A DNA stretch of 64,000 nucleotides from Xenorhabdus sp. BG5 (GTDB lineage: Bacteria > Pseudomonadota > Gammaproteobacteria > Enterobacterales > Enterobacteriaceae): positions 248,001 through 312,000 of the forward strand of contig NZ_JADEUG010000001.1 in the NCBI RefSeq assembly GCF_015163665.1, written 5' to 3'. Position 1 is the first letter of the stretch, and each line of letters opens with the position of its first letter. Below are positions 35,430-47,033 of the stretch, in pieces. Below the pieces are notes generated by a model. It made no database searches, was not told where the DNA came from, and saw only the letters and a list, made by a program, of their open reading frames with translations. A program made the position numbers and the translations under genes.

Positions 35430-35831
35430 AAATGGATTCCCTCAATAACCTGAATTTCGTTGTAAGAAGGGGGATAAAGCGCCTAAAAAAACAGTCAATG
35501 CTTTGTCAGTGAAAACAAAATGGTGGAAATTCTAAATCCATAAATACTTTAGAATAACTTTATTATTTCGTCGATTATTTCTACCAAAATTTACACCTCT
35601 CCGGAATAGAGGCCAGAAAGATCAACTAAGCAAGATTAAGTTCAAGATGTGCCAGTTCATTGGTGAATACAAAAAGACATAAAGGCAAAATGACAGCGCT
35701 GTCAGGTATGAGAAATTTAACTGCCTGATATTAATACAATAAAGATTTCTTCATAAATAGCATCGATAATTCGGGTTTTTCTTCATGAGAAAAAAATTAG
35801 CGGATAACCATTAGCCACCTTTATCATTCCC
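35430..35831. other. Regulatory region upstream of the autotransporter
   Basis: 402 bp, AT-rich, without a gene. It contains the autotransporter 5' region (ribosome site GAGGGAATCC before its ATG on the - strand), and a palindrome at 35691-35704. Nothing else recognised. Confidence 0.4.
35691..35704. promoter_or_regulatory. LacI/GalR-type operator-like palindrome
   Basis: Perfect 14-bp palindrome TGACAGCGCTGTCA with a central CG, the form of operators bound by LacI/GalR-family repressors (for example TGAAAGCGCTTTCA). It is 262 bp upstream of the autotransporter ATG and 127 bp past the end of the START/VOC gene. No LacI-family gene is in the window. Chance occurrence not excluded. Confidence 0.4.
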
Positions 35832-36638
35832 TTAATCCAAAGGACAAACCCGAATCATATGGCCATCGGGATCTTTCACAAGAAAAGTGCGGCCAAAAAC
35901 GTCAGTGTAGGGTTCCTGCTGAATATCAATATTGGGATTTTGTTGCCATTTCTCAAAAAGTTGATCAACCTCTTCGCAAGTGGGCAACATAATACCCATT
36001 TCTGAAAACCGCGGCGCGGTGTTATCTGGCTTTGTTCCTCCACTCCAAATAGCGAAAATAGCTTCTTTACCCACAGTAAATGCGACATAACGCGGGCTGG
36101 AAAAAACCGGTTCAGCATTAAAAATAGTTGAATAAAAGGCCGTAGAACGTTCGATATCAGAGACATAAATCAGTTGAAGATTAGGTTTAACAACAGAAAT
36201 GGGGGTTTCAGTTTTTTCAACCACAGCTTTAAGCCTTGAGAGTGTTTCGACCAAGTCTTGCGTCACTTGCTTAAAAAAACTCACTGCCTGGGAGTCAGGA
36301 AGATGTTTTTCAGGCTCAAAAGAAACACACACCTGAATACCATTTGCTATGTTACTTTCGTCGGTCAAAATTTGGTGACAGAAAGTTAATTCTCCCATTC
36401 GTGGCAGGTTGACCTGGTCAGTAAATTCTTTATTGATTTCAATATTTGCAAGATAGAAACGAATTTCCGGCATACCACTCAATACCATTTTGCCGTATTG
36501 CCCTGTTTTCACTTCACCTTCAAATTCAAAATACTCAAGATCAACTTCCCATTTTTTTCGTAAATCAAAATCGACATAATGGGACCAAATATGAGATGGT
36601 TTTGCATTTACCGATGTAGAAAAAGTGAGGGTTAACAT
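35832..36638 (-). CDS. START-like (SRPBCC) / VOC glyoxalase fusion protein
   Basis: 268-residue two-domain protein. Residues 1-135 look like an SRPBCC/polyketide-cyclase-type domain (MLTLTFSTSVNAKPSHIWSHY start, then DFDLRKKWEVD). Residues about 145-268 are a VOC/glyoxalase fold: LQLIYVSDIERSTAFYSTIF, RYVAFTVGKEA and the C-terminal VFGRTFLVKDPDGHMIRV. The substrate is unknown. Start at 36638 is chosen because the family begins MLTLTFS; an upstream ATG at 36689 would add 17 unlikely residues. It lies 78 bp after a WYL regulator on the same strand, which is a common pairing and suggests the regulator controls it. Confidence 0.82.
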   Translation of the reverse strand: MLTLTFSTSVNAKPSHIWSHYVDFDLRKKWEVDLEYFEFEGEVKTGQYGKMVLSGMPEIRFYLANIEINKEFTDQVNLPRMGELTFCHQILTDESNIANGIQVCVSFEPEKHLPDSQAVSFFKQVTQDLVETLSRLKAVVEKTETPISVVKPNLQLIYVSDIERSTAFYSTIFNAEPVFSSPRYVAFTVGKEAIFAIWSGGTKPDNTAPRFSEMGIMLPTCEEVDQLFEKWQQNPNIDIQQEPYTDVFGRTFLVKDPDGHMIRVCPLD

Positions 36639-36716
36639 AAAAAAACTCCAACAGTCAGATAACGGATTCAGTACATTAAGAACCCCCAAAGTAACAAACC
36701 CGTGTGACAGTTTTTG

Positions 36717-37409
36717 TCAGTAGTTAACACGATATTTTTCCGTTTCCCGCCATTCTTTAAGTAAAGACTGTCTTGAACGGGGATAACACTGTTGTGCTAT
36801 CTTCAAATGACGCATTCTATCCGATCTGAAATGACGAAATGTTTTTCTTAATTCACACCAACCAATAACAATACTGATATTCTCAAAATATCCCAATGCA
36901 AATGGCCATATTGTCCTGGTCGATTGAGTGTTTTTCAGATCTAAATAAGTGAAAGTGATTTTATGCCGATGGTTGATCGCTTGCCGTATTTGCGGAATAT
37001 CAACGGAAGGCTCAATTTTCGTAGCGGCAGGCCCAATTAATAATGCGTTTGCCTCAAGATATTGTTTAAGTTCTGTTGGGATCACGGCGGCAATTTTATT
37101 GATTGCACTATTGGCAGATGCTTTTAATTGTGAATCGGCGCGCCTGTCCACCCAACTTGCCCCTAACGCCAAGGCTTCTATCTCATTTTGCGTTAACATC
37201 AATGGAGGTAAGACAAATCCCGGTCGTAAGACATAACCGATACCCGCTTCTCCCTCGATATTTGCCCCTTGAGCCTGCAAGGTCGCAATATCCCGATAAA
37301 GTGTCCTTAAACTAATCTTCAATTTCTGCGCCAATACTTTGCCCTGTACAGGAAAGTGATAACTACGTAATATTTCTATCAGAGTTAGCAAACGTTGTAC
37401 TCTAGACAA
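36717..37409 (-). CDS. YafY-family (HTH/WYL) transcriptional regulator
   Basis: 230-residue regulator. N-terminal winged helix-turn-helix (RVQRLLTLIEILRS, LAQKLKISLRTLYRDIATLQAQG) followed by a linker (LPPLMLTQNEIEALALGASWV) and a C-terminal WYL-type ligand domain near residues 138-215 (INHRHKITFTYLD, WPFALGYFENISIVIGWCELR, FRHFRSDRM). WYL domains sense small molecules or nucleic acids. It heads the probable operon with the START/VOC fusion gene and may autoregulate from the 240-bp AT-rich region upstream. Operator not identified. Confidence 0.88.
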   Translation of the reverse strand: MSRVQRLLTLIEILRSYHFPVQGKVLAQKLKISLRTLYRDIATLQAQGANIEGEAGIGYVLRPGFVLPPLMLTQNEIEALALGASWVDRRADSQLKASANSAINKIAAVIPTELKQYLEANALLIGPAATKIEPSVDIPQIRQAINHRHKITFTYLDLKNTQSTRTIWPFALGYFENISIVIGWCELRKTFRHFRSDRMRHLKIAQQCYPRSRQSLLKEWRETEKYRVNY

Positions 37410-37649
37410 TTTATCATATCCTTAATGTTAACCAATTGATTCATCCAAATTTGTAACAGAAATCATCATCTCTCCGTAATAATTTCTGTTACTGAATAAT
37501 TAAAAACCATAATTACGGATAAAAATTAATAATACATCATCTAATCAATAAATTATTAATTACCTAAACAAAATCTATTTTATTTGTTCACTCTTTTCTG
37601 TTATTTAGTCTATTGATATCAGTTTGGCCTATAAAGGACTTAGGGTAAG

Positions 37650-38364
37650 ATGACCATTTATAATCTAAAACCACTTTTCCAAAACCTATTACGCCCTCTC
37701 GTAATTTCTCTACAAAAATATGGGATCACTGCCAACCAAGTCACGTTAAGTGCGATGTTCTTGTCGATCGCTGTTGGCTTATTGTTGAGCCTGTTTCCTT
37801 CTACCCGTTTCTATTGGCTACTGCCTATTTTTCTTTTCATTCGTATGGCACTCAATGCCATTGATGGTATGTTAGCACGAGAATAAATAGGTTTTCATAA
37901 TATTGAGAGTATCAGATGTTGGAGTTCCTTACCCCGCGCTCCACGCGGGGTAAGGAATACTCCTATTATTTTGAAACGCTATTTATCACCAGAAATCTCA
38001 TTTGGGGGCTATTTATAATGAACTTGGAGATGTCATTTCCGATATTGCACTCTATCTCCCCTTCTATTTTTTACCTAATGTCAACAATGTCAGTCTATTG
38101 GTGTGCTTATTCCTGGCTATCCTAACAGAGTTTATCGGTGTTCTGGCACTAACGATCGGTGCATCACGGCGCTATGATGGCCCAATGGGAAAAAGCGATC
38201 GCGCTTTTATCTTCGGTGCTTATGGATTGATTATCGCACTTTTCCCTTCAACCTTAAGCTGGAGCCATTATTTATTCCCCATCATGATTATTTTACTCCT
38301 GATAACTTGCTACCAGCGTGTTGCTAAAGCCTTGCATGATATCAAACCAACTGAACAGCCATAA
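37650..38364 (+). pseudogene. ynbA: CDP-alcohol phosphatidyltransferase (YnbA-like), split by a repeat insertion
   Basis: CDP-alcohol phosphatidyltransferases join a CDP-activated lipid to an alcohol in the membrane. The first 78 residues (37650-37886) end within the active-site motif at RMALNAIDGMLARE and then hit TAA. After a palindromic insertion of about 100 bp, the second half resumes near 37990 (QKSHLGAIYNELGDVISD) and runs to 38364 with several membrane segments. Joined, the parts rebuild the DG-x2-AR...G-x3-D-x3-D signature of YnbA; alone, neither half has a full active site. It lies 18 bp before the equally damaged ynbC-like gene. Confidence 0.88.
37885..37988. repeat. Palindromic MITE-like insertion in ynbA
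   Basis: About 104 bp. Ends ATAAATAG (37885-37892) and CTATTTAT (37979-37986) are inverted repeats, and the centre is a perfect 13- to 14-bp stem TTCCTTACCCCGCG / CGCGGGGTAAGGAA around loop CTCCA (37925-37957). It carries no gene and differs in sequence from the other palindromic repeat family here. Exact boundaries are uncertain by a few bases. Confidence 0.8.
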
Positions 38365-38382
38365 TCCAAATAAGGCACTAAT

Positions 38383-40184
38383 ATGACACTCTTAACCCAA
38401 GCACCTATTTCAAAAACATTAAATCAACGCATTGCCGAAGAATGTTATTTCACCACATCAGATCAGACTTCCCTGTTTTATCGTTATTGGCCCCAGGGGC
38501 AGGATAAGGCAGAAAAAGCGATTATCATTTTTCATCGAGGCCATGAACATTCGGGGAGAATTCAGCATGTTGTTGATGAGCTCAATCTTTCTGATGTGCC
38601 AATGTTTGCATGGGACGCTCGTGGACATGGAAAAACAGAAGGACCACGGGGTTATAGCCCATCAATGGGCAGATCTATTCGAGATGTTGATGAATTTGTC
38701 AGGTTTATTGCCACCAATTACCACATCGCAATGGAAAATATCGTGGTTATTGGTCAGAGTGTCGGGGCAGTGTTAGTGTCTGCCTGGGTACATGATTATG
38801 CACCCAAAATCCGCGCCATGATACTTGCAGCTCCTGCGTTCGATATCAAATTATATGTTCCCTTTGCAGTGCAAGGATTGCGATTGATGCAGAAAGTACG
38901 GGGAGTTTTCTTCGTCAATTCTTACGTAAAAGCGAAATTCCTGACTCACGATGAAGCTCGTATCACATCTTATGACCGTGATCCCCTGATTACCCGCGAA
39001 ATTGCCGTCAATATTCTGCTAGAACTTTATCAAACTGCAAAACGTGTGGTGAAAGATGCCAGCGCCATTACCTTACCGACACAACTGTTTATTTCCGGTA
39101 ATGATTATGTGGTGAACCATAACCCCCAACACCAATTCTACCAACAATTGAATACCCCAATTAAAGAGAAATATGTTATGGCGGGGTTTTACCACGATAC
39201 GCTGGGCGAAAAAAATCGCCATTTCGTCTTCGACAAAATACTACTTTTATTGATCGTATTTTTTCTATCCCACGTTACCAACATGATTACAGTAATGAAG
39301 ATATCTGGAGCCATACAGCCGATGAGTTTCGTACTCTATCTCATCCATTACCCCGCTGGTGCCCTAAAAATCTTAGCTATAAATTAATGCGTAAAGCAAT
39401 GAATACACGCTGGGGCAAAGCTTCTGAAGGTATCCGCATCGGCCTTGAGACCGGTTTTGATTCCGGTTCCACGCTGGATTATGTCTATCGCAATCAACCA
39501 CAAGGTCAAGGAGTTTGGGGACGGTTAGTCGATCAGCAATATCTCAGAGGCAATATTGGCTGGCGCGGCATACGACAGCGTAAAATCAATATGGAAACCT
39601 TAATCCGCCAAGCGATTCACCATCTACATCAACAAAACCAACCGATTCATATTGTCGATATCGCGGCCGGACATGGACGCTATATTTTTGATGCGATCAA
39701 CGACTTCAGCAAAATTGACTCGATTTTGTTAAGGGATTACAGCGAAATTAATGTTAATCAGGGCCAAGCCTATATTGCAGAGCGTAATCTTACCGATAAA
39801 ATTCGTTTTGTCATCGGTGACGCTTTTGATGCTGAAAGCATTACAGCCATTTCCCCCACACCAACTCTGGGCATAGTTTCCGGTCTTTATGAACTGTTTT
39901 CTGACAATACGTTAATTAAAAATTCCCTGCGTGGTCTTGCTGATGCAATCGCCGAAAAGGGGTATCTGATATATACCGGACAACCTTGGCATCCACAACT
40001 TGAAATGATCGCGCGCGTTCTTTCCAGTCATCGCGAAAATCAGCCGTGGATCATGCGACGACGTACCCAAGGTGAAATAGACGCATTAGTAGAAGCGGCT
40101 GGTTTTGAAAAACAGTATCAATTAACGGATAACTGGGGGATTTTTACTGTATCGATTGCCAAGAAAGCCCACATTGAAAATTGA
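38383..40184 (+). pseudogene. ynbC: YnbC-like alpha/beta hydrolase-methyltransferase fusion, frameshifted
   Basis: In E. coli YnbC is one protein with an N-terminal lysophospholipase-like hydrolase and a C-terminal methyltransferase. Here the hydrolase frame (38383-39387) has GQSVGA nucleophile motif, WDARGHGKTEGPRGY and GFYHDTLGEKNRHF, but past about 39240 it loses homology. In the +2 frame from 39240 the expected linker (TTFIDRIFSIPRYQHDYSNE, then SHTADEFRTLSHPLPRWCPK) continues in frame into the methyltransferase (39387-40184; VDIAAGHGRY, GIVSGLYELFSDN, YTGQPWHP). One base is missing near 39235-39245, at an AAAA run. Each half could still be made alone, but the fusion is broken unless the sequence has an error. 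Confidence 0.85.
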
Positions 40185-40228
40185 TTTATTATCGCTAACG
40201 CCTCCTCAGAGGCGTAGAAATTAACCAG

Positions 40229-41221
40229 TTAGTTTGATGCTGAAAGATTATATTGGATATTTAGAAAGTCGTTTTCATTAAATTCAATGTTTGCTTGTTC
40301 TCCCTTATCATTTAATATTTTTTCCACAATAAGGTTGTTCAATGGCCTAATAATATTAAAATGATCACCGTTTTTAATGCGATAAATATATAAAGGAATA
40401 CCTTTGTTTGAAGCAATCTCTTTGACTTCATCAAATTCATCCCAATAAGCATATTCTCCTTCAAAATAGAAAGTAGGAGTTTTTATAGATTTTAAAAAAG
40501 TTCTGGGAGAACGAAGTTCAAATTCGTTGGGATCATTCTGATCAAAAGGAACTGTAACAGGAATAGGCCCATAATTAATACGTAAACGTAAGTCAGGAAT
40601 ACCACCCAGCGAAAAAACTGCTCTAAATCCTTTGGAATACTCGCTAGCTAACAGTGATCGCGTACCACCAGTACTGTGTCCAGCCAAATAAATTCGATTT
40701 GGATCAACATAAGGTAACTTGGTTAAATATTGTCTCGCTGATTCAATGTCACGCAACTCACCATAAAACATTTCATAACGCCCTGGGTTGGCATTTTCTC
40801 CCCTAAAACTAGGGATCATTAATACCAATCCATCACGTCTAAATGATGAAGCTGATTGATCATTATCAGCAGAGTGCTCAGACCAGAAAAAGTCATCATT
40901 GCCAATGCCGCCATATCCTCCTGTTAACCAAATTATCGCCGGATATTTTTTACTCTGATCGACTGGAGGTGTGCTAAGAAAAGCAGCCATGTTTCCATCT
41001 TCAGCAGGATAATATATTAACGAAAAAATATCTTTTGGCGGTATAGCCGGTTGTCCATCACCAACAAAACTGTTATCAACAATTTGAGTTTTGAATTTAT
41101 TATGTGCTTCAGCATAATCATCTTCACGTAATTTAAAACTGTAATTGTCTTCATCACACGCCAAGAGTAAAAAACCAAAAACAAGAGGAACAATTTTTAA
41201 CCATTGGTATTGTTTCTTCAT
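40229..41221 (-). CDS. Alpha/beta hydrolase lipoprotein (S9-peptidase-like)
   Basis: 330-residue predicted lipoprotein with lipobox LLAC (Cys22) and Asp at +2, which in enterobacteria favours inner-membrane retention. The hydrolase domain has a nucleophile elbow GHSTGG (Ser183), an upstream WLTGGYGGIGND oxyanion-side loop and a likely catalytic His288 in NGDHFN; an acidic partner would lie near 257-265. Overall it resembles dienelactone hydrolase/prolyl oligopeptidase-type enzymes; the substrate is unknown. It is monocistronic, with a MITE copy in its upstream region. Confidence 0.82.
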   Translation of the reverse strand: MKKQYQWLKIVPLVFGFLLLACDEDNYSFKLREDDYAEAHNKFKTQIVDNSFVGDGQPAIPPKDIFSLIYYPAEDGNMAAFLSTPPVDQSKKYPAIIWLTGGYGGIGNDDFFWSEHSADNDQSASSFRRDGLVLMIPSFRGENANPGRYEMFYGELRDIESARQYLTKLPYVDPNRIYLAGHSTGGTRSLLASEYSKGFRAVFSLGGIPDLRLRINYGPIPVTVPFDQNDPNEFELRSPRTFLKSIKTPTFYFEGEYAYWDEFDEVKEIASNKGIPLYIYRIKNGDHFNIIRPLNNLIVEKILNDKGEQANIEFNENDFLNIQYNLSASN

Positions 41222-41307
41222 AAGTATTAGCCTAATAATTCTTTGTTAAACGTTATATTTTCTTCTCTTTATTTTTATCATTTAGTCTTAGACTTTAAAA
41301 GCCCAAA

Positions 41308-41413
41308 TATACCAATCTAACTTCAAGATGCGTGTGATTTCTCCCCGCTTCGCGGGGAGAAATCAGGTTTAATATCGTGTTGTAAATGGCAACTTGAAGT
41401 TTAATGCGTATAT
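41308..41413. repeat. Palindromic MITE-like repeat, copy A
   Basis: About 106 bp. Terminal inverted repeats TATACCAATCTAACTTCAAG (left) and the complement of CTTGAAGTTTAATGCGTATA (right), with a central perfect palindrome GATTTCTCCCCGCTTC-GCGGGGAGAAATC. Closely similar copies at 59754 and 61522. No coding capacity; lies in the gap between the hydrolase lipoprotein and dauA. Confidence 0.9.
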
Positions 41414-41638
41414 AAGTGTAATCCAACAATTATCTGACTGTTTTAATAACTTCAATACAATTTCACCATCGATAAAACTTGTACTAAAATAATTTAGAAA
41501 GCGCATTTTCCAAAAGCTGACAAGTAAAATTAGTTAACTTTTTGACATATAACACTTTTCTCAGCTGATAAAAGCGATATGCTGGCATGACTTTTTTCAG
41601 TTCATCATTTGCTATCTTATTTTTTGGTTCTCAATTAA

Positions 41639-43327
41639 ATGAATACTCGTAAAATTAAGGGAATACGTCCATTTAGTGCATTTATTGACGCTTGTTGGAA
41701 AGAAACTTACTCTTTTCACCGTTTTATCAAAGACATAATTGCTGGTATCACCGTGGGAATTATTGCTATCCCACTGGCAATGGCTCTGGCAATCGGCAGT
41801 GGTGTTGCACCACAATACGGCCTGTATACTGCGGCTATTGCTGGCATGATTATTGCTGTGACCGGAGGATCACGCTATAGCGTTTCCGGCCCAACAGCAG
41901 CTTTTGTGGTGATACTCTATCCTGTATCACAGCAATTTGGTCTCAGTGGCTTACTTATCGCCACGCTCATGTCAGGCATTATTCTGCTTATCATGGGATT
42001 AGCGCGATTAGGCCGACTGATTGAGTATATTCCACTGTCTGTTACGCTTGGATTTACGTCTGGTATTGCTATTACTATCGCTACCATGCAAGTGCAGAAT
42101 TTCTTCGGCCTGAAATTAGACCATGTGCCGGAAAATTATATTAATAAGGTGATCGCCCTCTCCCAAGCGTTTCCTTCATTACAAGTCAGCGATACTCTCA
42201 TTGGTTTAACCACCCTGCTGGTATTGATTTTCTGGCCAAAACTGGGGTTAAAGTTACCGGGTCACCTACCGGCTTTGCTGGCAGGTACGGGTATCATGGG
42301 GATCATGCATCTGTTAGGCCATGATGTAGCAACGATTGGTTCATCATTTAGCTATACGCTGGAAGAAGGTACACAAGGCCAAGGTATTCCCCCCATTCTT
42401 CCTCAATTTGTCCTGCCGTGGCAATTACCTGGTACTCACTCTCTTGATATTAGCTGGAATACAGTATCAGCATTACTGCCCGCTGCATTTTCGATGGCAA
42501 TGTTAGGCGCAATTGAATCCCTACTGTGCGCCGTTATTCTGGATGGCATGACCGGAAAAAAACATCATTCCAACAGTGAATTGATCGGCCAAGGAATGGG
42601 TAATATTGTCGCTCCTTTCTTTGGCGGGATTACCGCAACGGCGGCTATCGCCCGTTCAGCCGCCAATGTGCGGGCAGGTGCAACTTCACCAATTGCCGCT
42701 ATTGTTCATTCTCTGCTGGTGTTATTGGCGCTGCTGGTTCTTGCCCCAATGCTTTCTTATTTACCGCTTGCCGCTATGTCAGCCATTTTGTTGATTGTGG
42801 CGTGGAATATGAGCGAAGCCCATAAGGTTGTGGATCTCATTCGCCGTGCCCCCAAAGACGATATCATCGTGATGTTACTGTGTATGTCATTAACGGTTCT
42901 GTTTGATATGGTAGTGGCTATCACGATAGGCATTGTGCTGGCTTCACTACTGTTTATGCGCAAAATTGCCAATATGACCCGAATCAGCATTTCTCCTGCA
43001 ACGAATAATGATACCGGTTTGTTGGTTGTGCGAATTAATGGCCCTCTGTTTTTCGCGGCCGCAGAACGTATTTTTGCTGAACTGAAAGAACAAGGAACCG
43101 ATTATCACACCATTATTATGCAGTGGGATGCGGTTCCGGTTCTGGATGCAGGTGGGCTACATGCTTTCCAAGGATTCGTCCGGGAGATGGGAAAAGAGAA
43201 ACACCTCGTTGTGTGCGATATTTCCTTCCAGCCCTTGAAAACACTGGCACGAGCCAAAGTCGAACCGATTAAAGGGCAATTGAGCTTTCATGCCACTTTA
43301 TCCAAAGCGCTGCAAGAAATAGATTAG
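41639..43327 (+). CDS. dauA: C4-dicarboxylate transporter DauA (SLC26/SulP family)
   Basis: 562-residue SulP-type transporter with about 12-14 membrane helices and a C-terminal STAS domain near residues 440-560. E. coli DauA imports succinate, especially at acid pH. Seen: [22 protein letters not shown]-type signature near residues 37-55, [16 protein letters not shown] near 78-93, and STAS residues in [13 protein letters not shown]. In E. coli dauA lies between prs and ychH; here it is on the far side of kdsA and that slot holds GDSL autotransporters. The weak ribosome site before the ATG is AT-rich; no better start is seen. Confidence 0.93.
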   Translation: MNTRKIKGIRPFSAFIDACWKETYSFHRFIKDIIAGITVGIIAIPLAMALAIGSGVAPQYGLYTAAIAGMIIAVTGGSRYSVSGPTAAFVVILYPVSQQFGLSGLLIATLMSGIILLIMGLARLGRLIEYIPLSVTLGFTSGIAITIATMQVQNFFGLKLDHVPENYINKVIALSQAFPSLQVSDTLIGLTTLLVLIFWPKLGLKLPGHLPALLAGTGIMGIMHLLGHDVATIGSSFSYTLEEGTQGQGIPPILPQFVLPWQLPGTHSLDISWNTVSALLPAAFSMAMLGAIESLLCAVILDGMTGKKHHSNSELIGQGMGNIVAPFFGGITATAAIARSAANVRAGATSPIAAIVHSLLVLLALLVLAPMLSYLPLAAMSAILLIVAWNMSEAHKVVDLIRRAPKDDIIVMLLCMSLTVLFDMVVAITIGIVLASLLFMRKIANMTRISISPATNNDTGLLVVRINGPLFFAAAERIFAELKEQGTDYHTIIMQWDAVPVLDAGGLHAFQGFVREMGKEKHLVVCDISFQPLKTLARAKVEPIKGQLSFHATLSKALQEID

Positions 43328-43340
43328 CCTAAATCTCCAG

Positions 43341-43379
43341 ATAAGAATATTAGATACTTTTTTGGTCTAATATTCTTAT
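43341..43379 (+). terminator. AT-rich hairpin after dauA
   Basis: Perfect 14-bp stem ATAAGAATATTAGA / TCTAATATTCTTAT (43341-43354 and 43366-43379) with loop TACTTTTTTGG. AT-rich with little T tail, so moderate as a terminator. Confidence 0.55.
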
Positions 43380-43453
43380 TGCAAGACTCAAGATAAGCTC
43401 ATTTTTCACCCCAAAATTTGTCTTAACTATAAACGCAGATAGGGAGAATTTTC

Positions 43454-44365
43454 ATGCTTTTTTCACTCAATAAACATCTTACGGCAATAACATTTATCGT
43501 TTTTTCTTCCGTTACGCCATTGTTTGCCACAGATTCCATGGCTGCTGAAGAAGTCATGCATATAAATTTTCAATTTGATAAATTTTCTACGCCAATAGCA
43601 AATCTCGAAATTGATGGGAAAAAGCAAAATTTGATGATCGACACGGGAGCATCTCAAGGCCTCCATTTAACGAAAGAGTTTATGTCGGAAATCCCAGGCT
43701 TAGTGATAGATCCTGAAAAAGAACGCTCTACTGATGTTACAGGCAAAGTTTTTTTTAATGACAAATTTCACATTCCACAACTTTCGATAAACGGAATGAT
43801 ATTTAAGGATATTACCGGCGTTTCGCTAACACCGTGGGGAGTCACTGTATTAGGTAGAGAAAAAAAGCTTCCCACTTCGATGGTAATGGGCCTTAATTTA
43901 TTCAAAGATAAAGCTGTTCTTATCGATTACAAAAAACAACAATTGTCAGTTTCTGACCATTTGCAAGCATTGGACGTCAATGTGACTGATGGTTGGAGCG
44001 AATTACCGCTGAGACTCACTCAAGAAGGCATTGTTGTCAACGTTTCACAAAACGCCAAGAATTACAACATGATCCTGGACACTGGTGCATCAGCTTCCGT
44101 TTTTTGGCAACAAAGGCTGCAATCACCTCCAGTTATCCTTCCCTGCCGGGCTTTAAGCAAAGATCTGGAAAATGAAGAATGCACTGTATCGACGTTTCAA
44201 CTTGATGAGAAAGATGCTAAAAAAATAAAACTGAATTCACTACTGGTTGATGGAGATTTTAATCATTTAAATGCGGATGGATTAATTGGAAATAACTTCT
44301 TCAATCAATATGCAGTATTAATTGATTTTCCCGGCAAGAGATTATTTATTAAAGATAATGCGTAA
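43454..44365 (+). CDS. Periplasmic aspartic-protease-like protein with two DTGAS motifs
   Basis: 303-residue protein with a signal peptide (cleavage likely near Ala26 or Ala31). Two aspartic-protease motifs are present: MIDTGAS (Asp63) and MILDTGAS (Asp209), each followed by a strand pattern and, later, VMGLNLF and LIGNNFF, which resemble the conserved hydrophobic-hydrophobic-Gly element. This is a bilobed pepsin-like layout built from two retropepsin-like halves, unusual in bacteria, so a single chain could supply both catalytic Asp. Substrate unknown. GGGAG precedes the ATG. Convergent with kdsA. Confidence 0.8.
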   Translation: MLFSLNKHLTAITFIVFSSVTPLFATDSMAAEEVMHINFQFDKFSTPIANLEIDGKKQNLMIDTGASQGLHLTKEFMSEIPGLVIDPEKERSTDVTGKVFFNDKFHIPQLSINGMIFKDITGVSLTPWGVTVLGREKKLPTSMVMGLNLFKDKAVLIDYKKQQLSVSDHLQALDVNVTDGWSELPLRLTQEGIVVNVSQNAKNYNMILDTGASASVFWQQRLQSPPVILPCRALSKDLENEECTVSTFQLDEKDAKKIKLNSLLVDGDFNHLNADGLIGNNFFNQYAVLIDFPGKRLFIKDNA

Positions 44366-44373
44366 AAAAGTCA

Positions 44374-44403
44374 GCGGTTACAGGATAAAATGCCTGCAAC
44401 CGC
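44374..44403. terminator. Hairpin between the aspartic-protease-like gene and kdsA
   Basis: GCGGTTACAGG (44374-44384) pairs with CCTGCAACCGC (44393-44403), one A-C mismatch, loop ATAAAATG, between convergent genes. Confidence 0.55.
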
Positions 44404-44433
44404 ATTATCAAAAAATCAAAACAGATCCCGTGA

Positions 44434-46169
<1,736 letters not shown>

Positions 46170-46186
<17 letters not shown>

Positions 46187-47033
46187 CTTTATTCCATTGA
46201 CCTACCGTGATACGTTCGTTACCACCATAATCCTGAAAAGTTGTTATCTGTTGATAACCTTTTTCCAAAAATAGGTTTCTGACAACGATTCCCTGTTTCC
46301 AGCCATGTTCCAATAATAGCCATCCATTTGGTAACAGGAAGTGGCGAGCCTGCTCTATAATTGACTGCAAATCTGCTATGCCATTTTGTGCAGCGATCAA
46401 TGCAGTGGCTGGTTCAAACCTGACATCTCCTTCGCGCAGATGAGGGTCAAGCTCATCAATATAGGGAGGATTACTGACAATCATATCAAATAGTCTTTTC
46501 CCAACCGCAGAAAACCACTCACTTTGCAGAAAATTCACATTGTGAACAGACAATTTTTCCGCGTTTCTGGCAGCATTATGTTTTGCCAATGCGACTGCAT
46601 CAGGATTGATATCCACCCCAGTGACATAGCAATCATGCCGCTCACTTGCCAGCGCCAATGCAATTGCCCCTGTTCCCGTACCAAGATCCAAGATTTGTGC
46701 CGATGATTCAGGCAATAGTTCCAGGGCCTTTTCAACCAGGCATTCCGTATCAGGACGTGGGATTAACGTTGCTGGTGATACGGTCAGGGACAGCGACCAA
46801 AACTCACGCTCTCCCACAATATAAGCAATCGGCTCCCCCTGAATACGACGGGCCAACAAAGCATTAAGCTGGTTAACTGCCTCTGGAGAAATCGATGTTT
46901 CATTGAATGCAATTAAATAAGTGCGGGAACGCCCTGTTACGTGTTGCAACAAGATTTCTGCATCACGCTTAGGGCTGTCACTTTCAGTCAACTGCATAGC
47001 GGCATGCCGGAGCCAATGTTGATAATTCATCAA
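46170..47033 (-). CDS. prmC: Release-factor glutamine methyltransferase PrmC
   Basis: PrmC methylates the Gln of the GGQ motif in release factors RF1 and RF2 with S-adenosylmethionine. The 287-residue protein has the SAM loop [15 protein letters not shown] near residues 117-131 and the catalytic NPPY in [13 protein letters not shown]. It overlaps prfA by 4 bp, the usual pairing of enzyme and substrate gene. Two start codons (MM) are adjacent; the first is given. Confidence 0.97.
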
